Shown in pieces: positions 16,864 to 25,949 of a DNA stretch of 64,000 nt. The notes beneath the pieces were generated by a model, which saw nothing but the letters and a program-made list of their open reading frames with translations, made no database searches and had not been told where the DNA came from. Each line of letters begins with the position of its first letter. Within the stretch, counting starts at the first letter, position 1. The DNA comes from Paenibacillus thiaminolyticus (GTDB taxonomy: Bacteria; Bacillota; Bacilli; Paenibacillales; Paenibacillaceae): positions 1,612,001 to 1,676,000 of the forward strand of contig NZ_CP041405.1 of NCBI RefSeq assembly GCF_007066085.1, written 5' to 3'. The position numbers and the translations under genes were made by a program.

Positions 16864-17736
16864 TTATCCTTTGACAGCGCCTTCGGTCAATCCTTTTTGG
16901 ATAAACTTCGAGATGAACAGATACACAATCAATACCGGAATGACGGTCAGCGACACGGCTGTCGCCATCAGTCCGAAGTCGGTTCCATATTGCGAGCTGA
17001 TTTCATTCAACAAGGCCACGATTGGCCGGACATTTTCTTTGTTGACAAAAATCATGGCCGAGAACAAATCATTGTACGACCACATAAAGACGAAAATGCT
17101 GGCGGAAGCGAATACAGGCTGCGATATCGGCACGAACACTTTCGTGAACATTTGCCAGCGGTTGCAGCCATCAATAAATGCGGCTTCCTCCAAATCCTTC
17201 GGAATTGTGGCCATATATCCCGCGATAACCAGCGTGGCGAACGTCAAGTTCCCTGCGGTCTGGGGCAAAATCAGCCCCCAGTAGGTATTGACCAGGCTTG
17301 TTTTGATCAAAATCTCATACACCGGTACAACCGTGGCAAATGCCGGAATAAGCAAGGTCGCGTAAAGAATCGAATAAATGGTTCTCTTGCCGCGGAATTG
17401 GAAGCGGGATAAGATATAAGCTGCCAAGCCGCCAAAGAGAAGCACAAAAAATACGGTGCCGAAGGACATGATCAAGCTGTTCACATAGCTCTTTCCGATA
17501 TTGATCCGATCCAGCGCATTGGTGTAGTTCGTCATCACCGGGTTCCAGGCGATTCCGAACGAGTTGTTCATGACATCCCGCGACATCTTGAACGAGTTGT
17601 TCACAATCCAGAATAACGGATAGATTGTCGTCAAGGCCCACGCTGTCAATGCTGCATACATCAAGGCGGCGCTTACGCTAAACCGCTTAGACTTCATTCG
17701 CCGAGCATTGCGTTCCACGACTAAGGTTGGCTCCAT
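16864..17736 (-). CDS. Carbohydrate ABC transporter permease, MalG type
   Basis: Inner-membrane permease of a CUT1 sugar importer, 290 residues with six predicted membrane helices. It carries the EAA loop MATIPKDLEEAAFIDGCNRWQMF that docks on the ATPase, and the typical C-terminal LTEGAVKG. ATG at 17736 is 7 bases after AGGGGTG. It lies 21 bases after the MalF-type gene and is last in the operon. No ATPase gene is present, so a shared MsmX-type ATPase elsewhere is likely. Confidence 0.92.
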   Translation of the reverse strand: MEPTLVVERNARRMKSKRFSVSAALMYAALTAWALTTIYPLFWIVNNSFKMSRDVMNNSFGIAWNPVMTNYTNALDRINIGKSYVNSLIMSFGTVFFVLLFGGLAAYILSRFQFRGKRTIYSILYATLLIPAFATVVPVYEILIKTSLVNTYWGLILPQTAGNLTFATLVIAGYMATIPKDLEEAAFIDGCNRWQMFTKVFVPISQPVFASASIFVFMWSYNDLFSAMIFVNKENVRPIVALLNEISSQYGTDFGLMATAVSLTVIPVLIVYLFISKFIQKGLTEGAVKG

Positions 17737-17757
17737 CACTGTACACCCCTATAATGC

Positions 17758-18615
17758 TTAGTAAGTAATCTCGTCCCTCTTCAGCAGCCGGTTGGCAATG
17801 AGCGCCAGCAGAACGCCGAACACGACCATGTAAATGGCTATCGTGGAACCGTAACCGAAGTTTTGATCCACCATGGCCTTTTTGTACATGTACGTTCCGA
17901 GCACTTCCGTCCCGTTCTGCCCCTTCGTAATGACCCAGACGAATTCGAATACTTTCAACGTCCCCGTAATCGCCAATGTAATGACAACCTTGATATCGCT
18001 CATAATGAGAGGAATGGTCAGCATCGTTGTCTTGCGGATGCCGGATATCCCTTCGAGCTTGGCCGCTTCATAGTAGTCGGAAGGAATTTTGGACATGGCG
18101 GTCAGGAACAGGACAAAATAAAAGCCGATGTAGTGCCAAACCGTTGGAATTGCTACGGCTCTCAACGCATTATTCTCATCGAGCCATAATATTTTTTCAA
18201 TGCCGAAGTTCGCCAGCAGATTGTTCAACAGACCGAAATTATAGTTGTAGAACAGCACGAACAACAAGGAGATCGCCGTGCCGGAAATGACGACAGGGAA
18301 AAAGAAGACGGTCCGGTAAAATCCCTTCAACTTTTGAATATTGTCAACCAGCACCGCCAACACTAGCGCAATGCCTACCTGGAACAAAATGACATAAAGC
18401 ATCAATTCCAAGGTGTGCAGCGTTGCCGCGCCCAGCAGCTCATCCGTGAATAGCCTCTTGTAGTTATCCCAGCCGACAAATTTCTTGTCGAAAAAACCGG
18501 AGGTGCGGTAAAAGCTGAGATAGACGCTCTTGAAGAACGGATAATATAGAAAGACCGACATAAACGCCGCTGCAGGCAGTAAAAACATCACAATATACTT
18601 TCGGTCGCCCTTCAT
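17758..18615 (-). CDS. Carbohydrate ABC transporter permease, MalF type
   Basis: Partner permease of 285 residues with six membrane helices and the EAA loop KIPSDYYEAAKLEGISGIRK. The ATG at 18615 follows AAAGGTG; a GTG at 18624 overlaps that box. It is the middle gene of a three-gene import operon, between the binding protein and the MalG-type permease. The substrate is not predictable from these motifs. Confidence 0.92.
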   Translation of the reverse strand: MKGDRKYIVMFLLPAAAFMSVFLYYPFFKSVYLSFYRTSGFFDKKFVGWDNYKRLFTDELLGAATLHTLELMLYVILFQVGIALVLAVLVDNIQKLKGFYRTVFFFPVVISGTAISLLFVLFYNYNFGLLNNLLANFGIEKILWLDENNALRAVAIPTVWHYIGFYFVLFLTAMSKIPSDYYEAAKLEGISGIRKTTMLTIPLIMSDIKVVITLAITGTLKVFEFVWVITKGQNGTEVLGTYMYKKAMVDQNFGYGSTIAIYMVVFGVLLALIANRLLKRDEITY

Positions 18616-18661
18616 ATTTATCACCTTTGATGTTTATTTTCTTCCTTCATCGAAATGACTA

Positions 18662-18691
18662 CGCCGCCCGAATCATGATTGAGGGGCGGCG
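18662..18691 (-). other. Intercistronic hairpin between binding protein and permeases
   Basis: Eight-base arms CGCCGCCC and GGGCGGCG in the 116-base gap after the binding-protein gene. It lacks a T run, so it probably protects the upstream mRNA and lets the binding protein be made in excess over the permeases. Confidence 0.6.
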
Positions 18692-18731
18692 TTCGTCATA
18701 TATTCAACCGATTCCGATACTGCGATTCATG

Positions 18732-20069
18732 TTATTTTTTGTTGTCATCCTCGGTTTTCTTCGCATCTTCGATCGCTTGGGTCGGCGTTTTCTTGCCCGT
18801 TACCACCTGTTGAACGCTGGCGCGAAGATTGGAGAACGTTTCTTGTGCCACTTTGCTGTCGACCGGAGCACTGATGGAAGCTGCCTTCGCCGCCATAGCG
18901 AATCCATCCAGCGCAACCTGCGGCAAGCCGGCTACTTCCACGTCAGCAGCAGGCGTACCGCCGTTCGCCGTCGCGATTTTTTGAATGCTGTCCGGAGAAG
19001 TCAGATGCTTCAGCAATGCAATTGCGGCATCTTTTTTCGCTGCATCGTCATAGGTCGATTTAGGCAGGTAGAATCCGGAGCCGAAGCCGCCTACGATGTC
19101 GTTGCCGCTGCCGGCGCCGCCAGGGACCTGCGGGAATGGGACAACCGTCGAGTTGTCGCGCGTGTCGTCATTCCACCCATTAATGGCCCAGGAGCCTTCG
19201 ATAATCATCGCGGCCAGACCTTCGCTGTAATAGTTGCCGGCCATGCCGAGATCAATCGTCGCCGCATCTTTCGGGAATGCGCCGAGATCATATAGTTCCT
19301 TCAACGCCGCGTAGCCTTTTTCCCAGTTCGGGTCGATGCCGTCGATCAAGCCTTTATCCTGACCTTCCGGCCCTGCTGCGGACAGAATCGCATGCTCGAC
19401 CACATAGTGGGACTGGTCGAACGGTGCGGACAACGGAATGATGCCTTTTCCAGACAGAGTACTAACCGCTGTTTTCAGCTTCTCCCAGTCGGTCGGGAGC
19501 TCCAGGCCGTTATCTTCGAAGATTTTCTTGTTAACGAACAAGCCTTCGTAGAATCCGGTCAACGGCACCGCGTAAATGTTGCCGTCTTTTTGTCTTGCAA
19601 GCTCAAGCGCGTTCGGAAGGAATCCATTTTTCCACTCCGCATCCGCATCAAGGATTTCATTCAGCGGAACGACCTTGCCTGCATTGACGAAGCCTTCGGC
19701 GTCAGCGCCGATGAAGTAGAACAGCAGGTCCGGCTCGTTGCCGCTATTCATATCGGTGTTGACTTTCGTCCGGAAGCCGTCGTCGTTCGCGGACATCGGA
19801 TCATTTTCAATCGTGACGTGAGGATTTTTCGCCGTAAAATCATCCAGAAGCGCCTGGAACGCTTCCCGGGACGGGTCCGTTCCTCCGAATGTCGAGAAGA
19901 CGCGAAGCTTGACCGGATCGGCTGTGGCTTCCGCCGATCCTGTCTCGGCCGGCGGCGTTGTTCCTTCAGCCGGACCGGCGGCGTTGCTGCCGCCCTTATT
20001 GCCGCATGCCGCGAGGAACATGGAGAGCAACAGCATAATGCTCATCAGTACCAATGAAGACCTTTTCAT
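18732..20069 (-). CDS. Sugar ABC transporter substrate-binding lipoprotein
   Basis: The extracellular solute receptor of the operon, 445 residues. A lipoprotein signal ends in MFLAACGNKG with the lipid-modified Cys near residue 22, followed by a Gly/Ala/Thr linker. The body is a family 1 solute-binding fold: KLRVFSTFGGTD, NEPDLLFYFIGADAEGF, and GLAAMIIEGSWAINGW, which is characteristic. Start ATG follows GGGGGG. First gene of the operon; a possible promoter is at 20130-20157. Confidence 0.92.
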   Translation of the reverse strand: MKRSSLVLMSIMLLLSMFLAACGNKGGSNAAGPAEGTTPPAETGSAEATADPVKLRVFSTFGGTDPSREAFQALLDDFTAKNPHVTIENDPMSANDDGFRTKVNTDMNSGNEPDLLFYFIGADAEGFVNAGKVVPLNEILDADAEWKNGFLPNALELARQKDGNIYAVPLTGFYEGLFVNKKIFEDNGLELPTDWEKLKTAVSTLSGKGIIPLSAPFDQSHYVVEHAILSAAGPEGQDKGLIDGIDPNWEKGYAALKELYDLGAFPKDAATIDLGMAGNYYSEGLAAMIIEGSWAINGWNDDTRDNSTVVPFPQVPGGAGSGNDIVGGFGSGFYLPKSTYDDAAKKDAAIALLKHLTSPDSIQKIATANGGTPAADVEVAGLPQVALDGFAMAAKAASISAPVDSKVAQETFSNLRASVQQVVTGKKTPTQAIEDAKKTEDDNKK

Positions 20070-20129
20070 TTTGCAAATCCCCCCAAGTATTTTTGTTCAC
20101 CCTGCAGGTTGTTCTTGGTGTATACCTAA

Positions 20130-20157
20130 AGTGTAGTCCACGCGACAGCGCATTCAA
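20130..20157 (-). promoter_or_regulatory. Candidate promoter of the sugar ABC operon
   Basis: Minus-strand TTGAAT and TACACT separated by 16 bases, about 60 bases before the binding-protein start. The boxes are near-consensus for the vegetative sigma factor. No clear catabolite (cre) site was found beside it. Confidence 0.4.
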
Positions 20158-20253
20158 AGGATACATTCCTCTGATTGAGGGATAAATACTTCCAAAAGGC
20201 TTCTGCCTAGCCGCCGCGGCTGACGGCGAAAAAGAGGGATTGTTACCACAAAA

Positions 20254-20281
20254 AAACTGGCCGGAAGCTGCTGGCCAGTCT
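20254..20281 (-). terminator. Terminator of the two-component operon
   Basis: On the minus strand the arms ACTGGCC and GGCCAGT (with a further imperfect pair inside) are followed by seven T. It lies 110 bases after the histidine kinase stop. Confidence 0.8.
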
Positions 20282-20390
20282 TACAAAGCGGAGAGATCGC
20301 CGCTTATTCAGTTCCATCGTATCCACAACTTTTCTGTAGACTCCGGACAATGCAGCACCGTCCGGGTACATCAACGTCAGGTCCGCTTCA

Positions 20391-21698
20391 TCACCCAAGC
20401 GTGAACGTAAAGGTTGCACCCTCATTCTCCTTGCTGTCGGCATATATTTTACCGCCGAGCCGGTCGATAATCGCTTTGGCAATCGGAAGTCCAAGGCCAT
20501 AACCGCCGCTTTCCTGGGTTCTGGCCGGATCAGCCCGGTAGAAACGGTCAAACAGCTTGGACAGATGCTGGGGCGGGATGCCTTTGCCGCTATTTTTTAT
20601 CGAAAAGGCAATCTGATGCCTTGTTTTTTTCAATGTAATATGAATACGGCCTTGTGTCCCCGTATACTTGATCGCGTTATCCACCAGGATCGTAATCACC
20701 TGCTTCACTTTTTCGCAATCGCTTTTGACGATCATGTTCGGCTCCACTTCCTGCAGCAGCGTAATCTCCTTCTCGAACGCCACCGCTTCCATCGCCAAAA
20801 TCACATCGGTTACCATTTCGCTCATATCAAAAGGGGTAACATCGATTTGGTGATTGGTGTCCTCTGTCTTCGCAAGATATAACAGATCGTTCACCAGCCT
20901 GCCCATTCTATCAGTTTGGTTCTTGATGTAATCCAGCCATTTGCGCTGGCTCCGAATCGTCTCTCCCTCATTGGCGAGCAGGGCATCGGAATTGGCATTG
21001 ATAATGGCAAGCGGCGTCTTCAATTCATGAGAGACATCGGCGAAGAATTGCTTCTGCTTCTCCCAGGTCTCGGCAATCGGCGCGATCGATCGGTTGGCGA
21101 AGAACAGACTGATGGCAAAGATGACAAAGAGCATCATGAGACCTACAATAAATAACGTCGTCAGAAGCTCCATCAAGGTGTTATAGGACTCCGTTACATC
21201 CAGAAATGTAATCTGAAAATAGTCTCCGTTCGCATTGATCATGAAGCTCTTTCCGTTTTCATGAGATATCAGCGTGCCGCCTAGCGGAGAGAGTTGATAT
21301 TGCCATCGTTTATCGTCGAGCAAGATCGTGCTGCCCTCTTTTTTCCCGCTCCGGACAAGCTCGGCAGCCTTATAGTAGATTTCCTCCGGCATATCAATAT
21401 GGGAGATGACTTGCAAGATATCTCCATGTGAATTGACAATCATATTGAAAGAAAGAGAAGATTCGGAAGGAGCGATACCGATGACTATCTTCTCTCTTGC
21501 GGCGGCGTCCGGCGAGTTAAGATAGGCGGTGTTAGGTTTGGATGTTAACAAATCCAATTTTTTTTGGTTTTCAGTGTGTATGTTGTTAGAGGTCGTTAAA
21601 TAGATCACGGCAAAGGCGCCGATCATCACGATAGAAATGATGGACATATTCAGCAGCAGCAGCCGGTTACGGAGTTGATTGAACATAGTTTTTCCCAT
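20391..21698 (-). CDS. Sensor histidine kinase
   Basis: A 435-residue membrane kinase. Two membrane helices (about residues 10-32 and 170-195) bracket an extracellular sensor domain of about 135 residues. The cytoplasmic part has the H-box FFADVSHELKTPLAIINANS, the N-box ITILVDNAIKYTG, a G1-type SIKNSGKGIPPQH where the usual Asp-Thr is Asn-Ser, and the G2 loop GGYGLGLPIAKAI. Its start overlaps the regulator by 32 bases, so the pair is co-translated. The gene for a secreted repeat protein lies upstream in the same direction and may be a target or signal partner. Confidence 0.9.
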   Translation of the reverse strand: MGKTMFNQLRNRLLLLNMSIISIVMIGAFAVIYLTTSNNIHTENQKKLDLLTSKPNTAYLNSPDAAAREKIVIGIAPSESSLSFNMIVNSHGDILQVISHIDMPEEIYYKAAELVRSGKKEGSTILLDDKRWQYQLSPLGGTLISHENGKSFMINANGDYFQITFLDVTESYNTLMELLTTLFIVGLMMLFVIFAISLFFANRSIAPIAETWEKQKQFFADVSHELKTPLAIINANSDALLANEGETIRSQRKWLDYIKNQTDRMGRLVNDLLYLAKTEDTNHQIDVTPFDMSEMVTDVILAMEAVAFEKEITLLQEVEPNMIVKSDCEKVKQVITILVDNAIKYTGTQGRIHITLKKTRHQIAFSIKNSGKGIPPQHLSKLFDRFYRADPARTQESGGYGLGLPIAKAIIDRLGGKIYADSKENEGATFTFTLG

Positions 21699-22374
21699 CT
21701 TCTGACGTTTTTAATAGATAGCCTGCGCTTCGCACCGTTTGAATCCGAACCTCGGATTGCAAACGGCTCAATTTTTTGCGCAAAAAAGAGATATAGACCT
21801 CCACATGATTATCCTCCGCATCGGTGTCGTACCCCCACAGCTTCTCGATGATAGACTCCTTGGATATAATCATCCCTTGGCGGCTGATTAACAGCTCTAG
21901 CAATTGACTTTCTTTTAAAGTGAGCTTGAAGTTCTTGTCCCCGCAGCTAAGGTGTAAAGAGAAAGGATCAAGCTCTATGTCTCCATATTGCAGCACGCTA
22001 TCCTGAATTGGCACATTTTTGCGGCGTCCCAAGGCGCGCAAACGGGCCAGCAATTCCTCCGCCTGAAAAGGCTTGGCCAAGTAATCATCCGCCCCGCTGT
22101 CAAGCCCTTCCACCTTATCTTCGGTTGAGCCCTTGGCCGTGAGCAGGATGACCGGAGTTTGAATGCCGTTGTCCCGCAATTCCTTTAGTACCTGGAGGCC
22201 GTCCATTTTAGGAAGCATAATATCGAGAATGATAATATCATAAATGTCGGCTAGACCGCAGTCTAAGCCGTACTCGCCGTCAAACGCCAAATCAATGGTG
22301 TAATTTCTTTTCTTTAAGACCTGTTCAATGGCTTCAGCCATATACTTTTCATCTTCGACCATTAAAATCCGCAC
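21667..22374 (-). CDS. OmpR-family response regulator
   Basis: A DNA-binding regulator of 235 residues. The receiver domain has the acidic pair in MVEDEKY, the phospho-acceptor Asp in IIILDIMLPKMDG and the Lys switch in YLAKPFQ. The C-terminal winged helix ends with DNHVEVYISFLRKKL and IQTVRSAGYLL. The GTG at 22374 is preferred because GGGGG lies 6 bases upstream and it gives the usual VRILMVEDE start; ATG 22380 abuts the box. It works with the kinase that overlaps its end. Confidence 0.92.
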   Translation of the reverse strand: MRILMVEDEKYMAEAIEQVLKKRNYTIDLAFDGEYGLDCGLADIYDIIILDIMLPKMDGLQVLKELRDNGIQTPVILLTAKGSTEDKVEGLDSGADDYLAKPFQAEELLARLRALGRRKNVPIQDSVLQYGDIELDPFSLHLSCGDKNFKLTLKESQLLELLISRQGMIISKESIIEKLWGYDTDAEDNHVEVYISFLRKKLSRLQSEVRIQTVRSAGYLLKTSEDGKNYVQSTP

Positions 22375-22460
22375 GTGCATCCCCCATTCTAATTCATAAG
22401 CGCCGAATGAATCGGCATCTGCAGTTCTTGGCTTGGGGCCGTTCGTAACTCGACGACAAT

Positions 22461-22499
22461 ATCCGCAACCTTGGGGTTTTCACCCCGTCAGTTGCGGAT
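22461..22499 (-). other. Hairpin between repeat-protein gene and regulator
   Basis: Arms ATCCGCAAC and GTTGCGGAT enclose an inner GGGG/CCCC pair. No T run follows on the minus strand, so partial termination or mRNA processing is more likely than full termination; it would let the secreted protein be expressed more than the regulator. Confidence 0.5.
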
Positions 22500-22521
22500 T
22501 TGTGCGCTGCTTCAAGCCATG

Positions 22522-23385
22522 TTATTTTTTGATTTTCACGCCTTCAGGAGCTTGTTCACTCCAAGTCTGGCCGCCATCCGTAGAGAACAACTTCTTGCCG
22601 TTCTCCTGCTTGACCATAACGTTGCTTTTCATTCCTTCTTCCGAGGTGACCTTATTTTGGATGATGACGTTCCCTTTTTCGCCCTTGTTCAAGGCCGGCA
22701 GTCCTTCTGGCGCCGTCTCGCTCCAGGTCTGACCGTCATCGGTAGAGTACAGCTTCGTGCCGTTTTCCTCCTTGACCATCAACTTGGTTTTGATTCCGTC
22801 TTCCGAGCCGCCTTGCATTTTGAATGTAACGTTCCCTTCACCGTCCGGGAGTGCCGGCATTCCTTCCGGTGCCGTCTCACTCCAAGTCTGGCCATCATCC
22901 GTAGAGTACAGCTTCGTGCCGTTTTCCTCCTTGACCATCACTTTGATTTTGGCTCCGTCTTCCGAGCCGCCGTTCATTTTGAATATGATGTTTCCTTCGC
23001 CGCCCATGTCGAAGGCCGGCAGTCCTTCTGGCGCCGTCTCGCTCCAAGTCTGGCCGTCATCCGTAGAGTACAGTTTCGTGCCGTTTTCCTCCTTGACCAT
23101 CACCTTGGCTTTGATTCCGCCTTCCGAAGCCAATTTATTTTTGATCATCATGTTCCCTTCGCCCATTTTGACGGCCTGCATGTTGGCAGGAGCTTTCTCG
23201 CTCCAAGTCTGCCCGCCATCCGTAGAGTAGGTGATGACTCCATTATCATTTTTGGCCATCAGAGCATCCATCTTCCCCTCGGCTGCAAAGGTTGTTGTTG
23301 CTCCTGTTCCTAATGTAAGAGCAAGTGCGCCGCACAGGATGGCTGCGCCTGCTTTCTTTTTGGTTGTGTTCATCACGTTAATCAT
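22522..23385 (-). CDS. Secreted five-repeat (sialidase-like BNR) protein
   Basis: A 287-residue exported protein. After a signal peptide (ending TTTFAAEG) it consists of five repeats of about 49-52 residues, each with YSTDDGQTWSETAPEG or a close variant, preceded by VMVKEENGTKL. The S-D/G-G-Q-T-W core is the Asp-box (BNR) motif of sialidase-like propellers, but five short units with acidic linkers are too few for a known enzyme. ATG 23385 is 6 bases after GGAGG. It lies 147 bases upstream of a response regulator in the same direction. Function unknown; an envelope or matrix protein is plausible. Confidence 0.75.
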   Translation of the reverse strand: MINVMNTTKKKAGAAILCGALALTLGTGATTTFAAEGKMDALMAKNDNGVITYSTDGGQTWSEKAPANMQAVKMGEGNMMIKNKLASEGGIKAKVMVKEENGTKLYSTDDGQTWSETAPEGLPAFDMGGEGNIIFKMNGGSEDGAKIKVMVKEENGTKLYSTDDGQTWSETAPEGMPALPDGEGNVTFKMQGGSEDGIKTKLMVKEENGTKLYSTDDGQTWSETAPEGLPALNKGEKGNVIIQNKVTSEEGMKSNVMVKQENGKKLFSTDGGQTWSEQAPEGVKIKK

Positions 23386-23473
23386 ACTCATACCTCCATG
23401 TTTTCTTTTTTGTAGGCAGCTGCCTTACGATTTCTAATTATAAGCACCGTACCTTTAACGAACCTTAAATGAA

Positions 23474-23503
23474 AAAACTGGCCAGAAACCTCTGGCCAGT
23501 TTT
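23474..23503. terminator. Hairpin AAAACTGGCCAGA/TCTGGCCAGTTTT
   Basis: Perfect 13-base arms with a 4-base loop and T/A flanks, so it can end transcription in either direction. It shares the core ACTGGCC..GGCCAGT with the terminator at 20254-20281 at the other end of the two-component block. Confidence 0.7.
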
Positions 23504-23939
23504 ATGAAATCTCCCACTCTTCTTCTCTATCTGTCTAATCCATATGCCGGCCAACCGCTGTCCATTTCATATCGGCAGGGACTATCATATCACTGTAGAA
23601 TAGGGCGAGCAGCGTTGCACGCAAGATGGTGGTGTTGATATGAAGAGAAGCCCGTCTCGTACGAGCCTCCCCTGCCGCGTGACAGGCCCTATAATTGCAC
23701 GCCACTGTGCTGTCAGCCGTCATGCGGCTCCCTTTTATCGCGCTTGGATAACGCTTCAAGGTGTTCGATTTCACCGCTTCCATCGATGCGCTCTCTTATG
23801 TCATATCGACCGATAGCTCGACCCTCGATCAGAAGTTACTGCATTTATCAACCCGCATCGAATAGAACTATAGCGATACGGTCGCCGCAATCGATATACA
23901 AGTCGCCCAATACCAAAAAATGAATATGTTGGCGGAGCC
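23504..23939. other. Non-coding stretch before the CgeB-like remnant
   Basis: No intact gene is seen in these 436 bases. Short open frames on both strands lack ribosome sites. It may hold the eroded 5' part of the CgeB-like gene that follows, but the reading is too broken to prove this. Confidence 0.4.
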
Positions 23940-24460
23940 TTCTTACACCTTGCATCCCGCTTCCCGATACCGGTTCGATTCTTCCCGTTCGGGGTGGATC
24001 CCGATTTGTTTTATTCGGACATCCTTTATGCGATGCGCCGTATCGACGTTTCTTTTGTAGGTTCGCGCGGTCATCAGCTGTATCAAAAACGGGACGAAAG
24101 CCAGCGCCTCATTGAAACACGCTTGCAAGGACAGGCGAATCTGTCACTGCGGAAAAATATAGAATTAAGGCCTTCAATATGAGAATCTTCGAAGGAATGG
24201 GGTGCGGGGCATTAGTCCTGACGGATAATACTCTCGAACAATCGGAATTGTTCGAGAACGGAGTTCATTATGTTCTCTATGATTCACAAGAAGATATGCT
24301 TGAGAAGCTGTGGTACTATTTAGTAGACCATCCGGATGAAGCCGCCAAGATCGCGGCCGAGGGGCAACGGCATGTTGTCCGCAATCATACGTATGAACAT
24401 CGAGCCCGTCACGTGCTTGATTTGATCGCGCCTTTGCGGGACAAGGCGAACCGGAAATAG
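23940..24460 (+). pseudogene. Decayed CgeB-like glycosyltransferase, C-terminal half
   Basis: Frame one reads RFFPFGVDPDLFYSD, RRIDVSFVGSRGHQLYQKRD and KNIELRPS, then meets a stop. The next frame continues at once with MRIFEGMGCGALVLTDNT, ENGVHYVLYDSQEDMLEKL and ends at 24460. Both parts match the CgeB/DUF3880-type GT-B fold (VDPD, FVGS, NMRxFE). The join is one base short: a run of three A in the ancestor (coding S-N-M) would restore the frame at about 24176. The N-terminal half is missing or unreadable. CgeB-like enzymes act in spore-surface maturation. An intact terminator follows. Confidence 0.75.
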
Positions 24461-24501
24461 GAATAACGCGTGCAGCACACCATTTCTTGCTAAAGCTGAG
24501 C

Positions 24502-24546
24502 AAGCCTGCAGACGGACTTAGATGCCGTTGCAGGCTTATTTTTTGA
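24502..24546 (+). terminator. Terminator after the CgeB-like remnant
   Basis: Arms AAGCCTGCA and TGCAGGCTT, with inner pairing ACGG/CCGT, followed by TATTTTTTG on the plus strand. It also separates the remnant from the convergent sfp-type gene. Confidence 0.8.
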
Positions 24547-24567
24547 TATCAATACCGGACGTACCAA

Positions 24568-25299
24568 TTACATAAAGAAATGGGTGTCTGCCCTTAGCTG
24601 TGACAAAAACGCGGGATAGTCACATCTGACAATGTCTGCGGGAAATGCAGGTTCAACCGCGCAAATGGACAGACAATATTGTTCTGCCACATGATATTGT
24701 CGGAAAAAGAAGCGGGACGCTGCATCGGCTGGAGTACGGAGAGAGCACTCCCCTTGGTCTGCTTTGTGAACGGAAAAGGAATCGAGCGGGATGGACAGGC
24801 CCTGTCCGCGCAGCTTGACGTAGCTTTCCTTCAGTGTCCACAAATCATAGAACAGCTTCAGCTTGCCTTCCGGCGGCTCATTCTCAAGCTGTTCATATTC
24901 TTCTGCCGAGAAAAATCGCCTCGCAACGCTCAAATCGATAGGCTTGATCTGCTCCACATCAATGCCCACCTCTGCATCATGCACGGCACAGGCGATCCAC
25001 TCGCCGGAGTGCGTAATATTAAAATACAACCGAAGCTCCGAAGCGAGCTCCGGCTTGCCGTAGCTATTATAATGAAACTCGATTCGGGAATTGGCCAGCC
25101 CTGTTCTCTCGCCAATGATTCGGCGGGCGAGCACCTCCGCCAGCAAGCTTCGATAGGCATCGGCCTTGTAATGGAAGCGGTTGATCTTGTCCTGCCGGTC
25201 CGAAGGGAGCAGCTGAAGCAGCTGCTGCCATGCAGCTTGATCGATAAGATCGGGAACTCTCATCGCAAATATGCCGATTTCCCGGCTCTCACACATCAT
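24568..25299 (-). CDS. 4'-phosphopantetheinyl transferase, Sfp type
   Basis: Transfers the phosphopantetheine arm of CoA to carrier domains of peptide and polyketide synthetases. The 243-residue protein has the two half-domains of Sfp: FHYKADAYRSLLAEVL, YGKPEL, FNITHSGEWIACAV, the metal motif EVGIDVEQIKPIDLSVA, RFFSAEEYEQL and the catalytic WTLKESYVKLRGQGLSIP. Length is close to Sfp (224). ATG 25299 follows AAGGAG by 6 bases and overlaps the end of the MarR gene by 11 bases. No synthetase gene is in the window, so its targets lie elsewhere. Confidence 0.92.
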   Translation of the reverse strand: MMCESREIGIFAMRVPDLIDQAAWQQLLQLLPSDRQDKINRFHYKADAYRSLLAEVLARRIIGERTGLANSRIEFHYNSYGKPELASELRLYFNITHSGEWIACAVHDAEVGIDVEQIKPIDLSVARRFFSAEEYEQLENEPPEGKLKLFYDLWTLKESYVKLRGQGLSIPLDSFSVHKADQGECSLRTPADAASRFFFRQYHVAEQYCLSICAVEPAFPADIVRCDYPAFLSQLRADTHFFM

Positions 25300-25897
25300 G
25301 TTCAACTCCTTCGCGCTTCGCAATTCCGTTCAGCTTGCCGACGGGCGGCTCCGCATCTGCGGCTCGTTGTCTCGAGAATTGTTCCAACGCCCTCTTTGTC
25401 ATCTCCTCTTCTTCCCTTCCCATAGCAAGAGACACATTTTCTTCAAAGCCATCTTGATCCTCGCCATCAAAGCGGTACAGCTTTTTCAATAAGATCCACA
25501 ACTGCTCCATTTCTGCCAAAGTGAAATGTTGGGACAGATCGGCAAAAAAGCTTACTGAGCTTTCCCCGGACTTCAGCATTATCTCTTTTCCGGCGTCTGT
25601 AATCGAGATATTCACGGCACGTCGATCCGATTTACTCGGCTTCGCGACAATATAGCCTTTCTGTTCAAGGGAGGATATCATCTGCCTTGCGCTCTGCTTG
25701 GTCGTGCCAAGCTTATTGGCAATATTGATGATCGTCGCCTCCCCCTCCGGCAGATGAAGAATCGCAAGCATCACCATAAACTGTCTTGATGTGATGCTGC
25801 TTAAGTATGCGTCTCCCTTGGTCTGCAGCTTGTTCGCCAGCGCGAATAGCGTTCCGTAAATTTGCTGAATGACATACAGTTCCTTATGCTTATCCAA
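25289..25897 (-). CDS. MarR-family regulator
   Basis: A winged-helix dimeric repressor of 202 residues. DNA-binding features are SSITSRQFMVMLAIL, IINIANKLGTTKQSARQMI and the wing KSDRRAVNISITDAGKE. The C-terminal 45 residues are an acidic and basic tail longer than usual for MarR. TTG 25897 is the start, 9 bases after GAGGTGA. It is co-transcribed with the sfp-type gene and probably represses its own promoter through the palindrome at 25953-25969. The ligand is unknown. Confidence 0.88.
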   Translation of the reverse strand: MDKHKELYVIQQIYGTLFALANKLQTKGDAYLSSITSRQFMVMLAILHLPEGEATIINIANKLGTTKQSARQMISSLEQKGYIVAKPSKSDRRAVNISITDAGKEIMLKSGESSVSFFADLSQHFTLAEMEQLWILLKKLYRFDGEDQDGFEENVSLAMGREEEEMTKRALEQFSRQRAADAEPPVGKLNGIAKREGVEHDV

Positions 25898-25949
25898 ATG
25901 GAATCGTCACCTCATTAATTCTTCCTTCTAGAATAAAACAATCATTTAC

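Noticed and set aside
20243..20551. Extra 102-codon frame after the histidine kinase
   Set aside because: It overlaps the kinase end in another frame, lacks a ribosome site and runs through the terminator.
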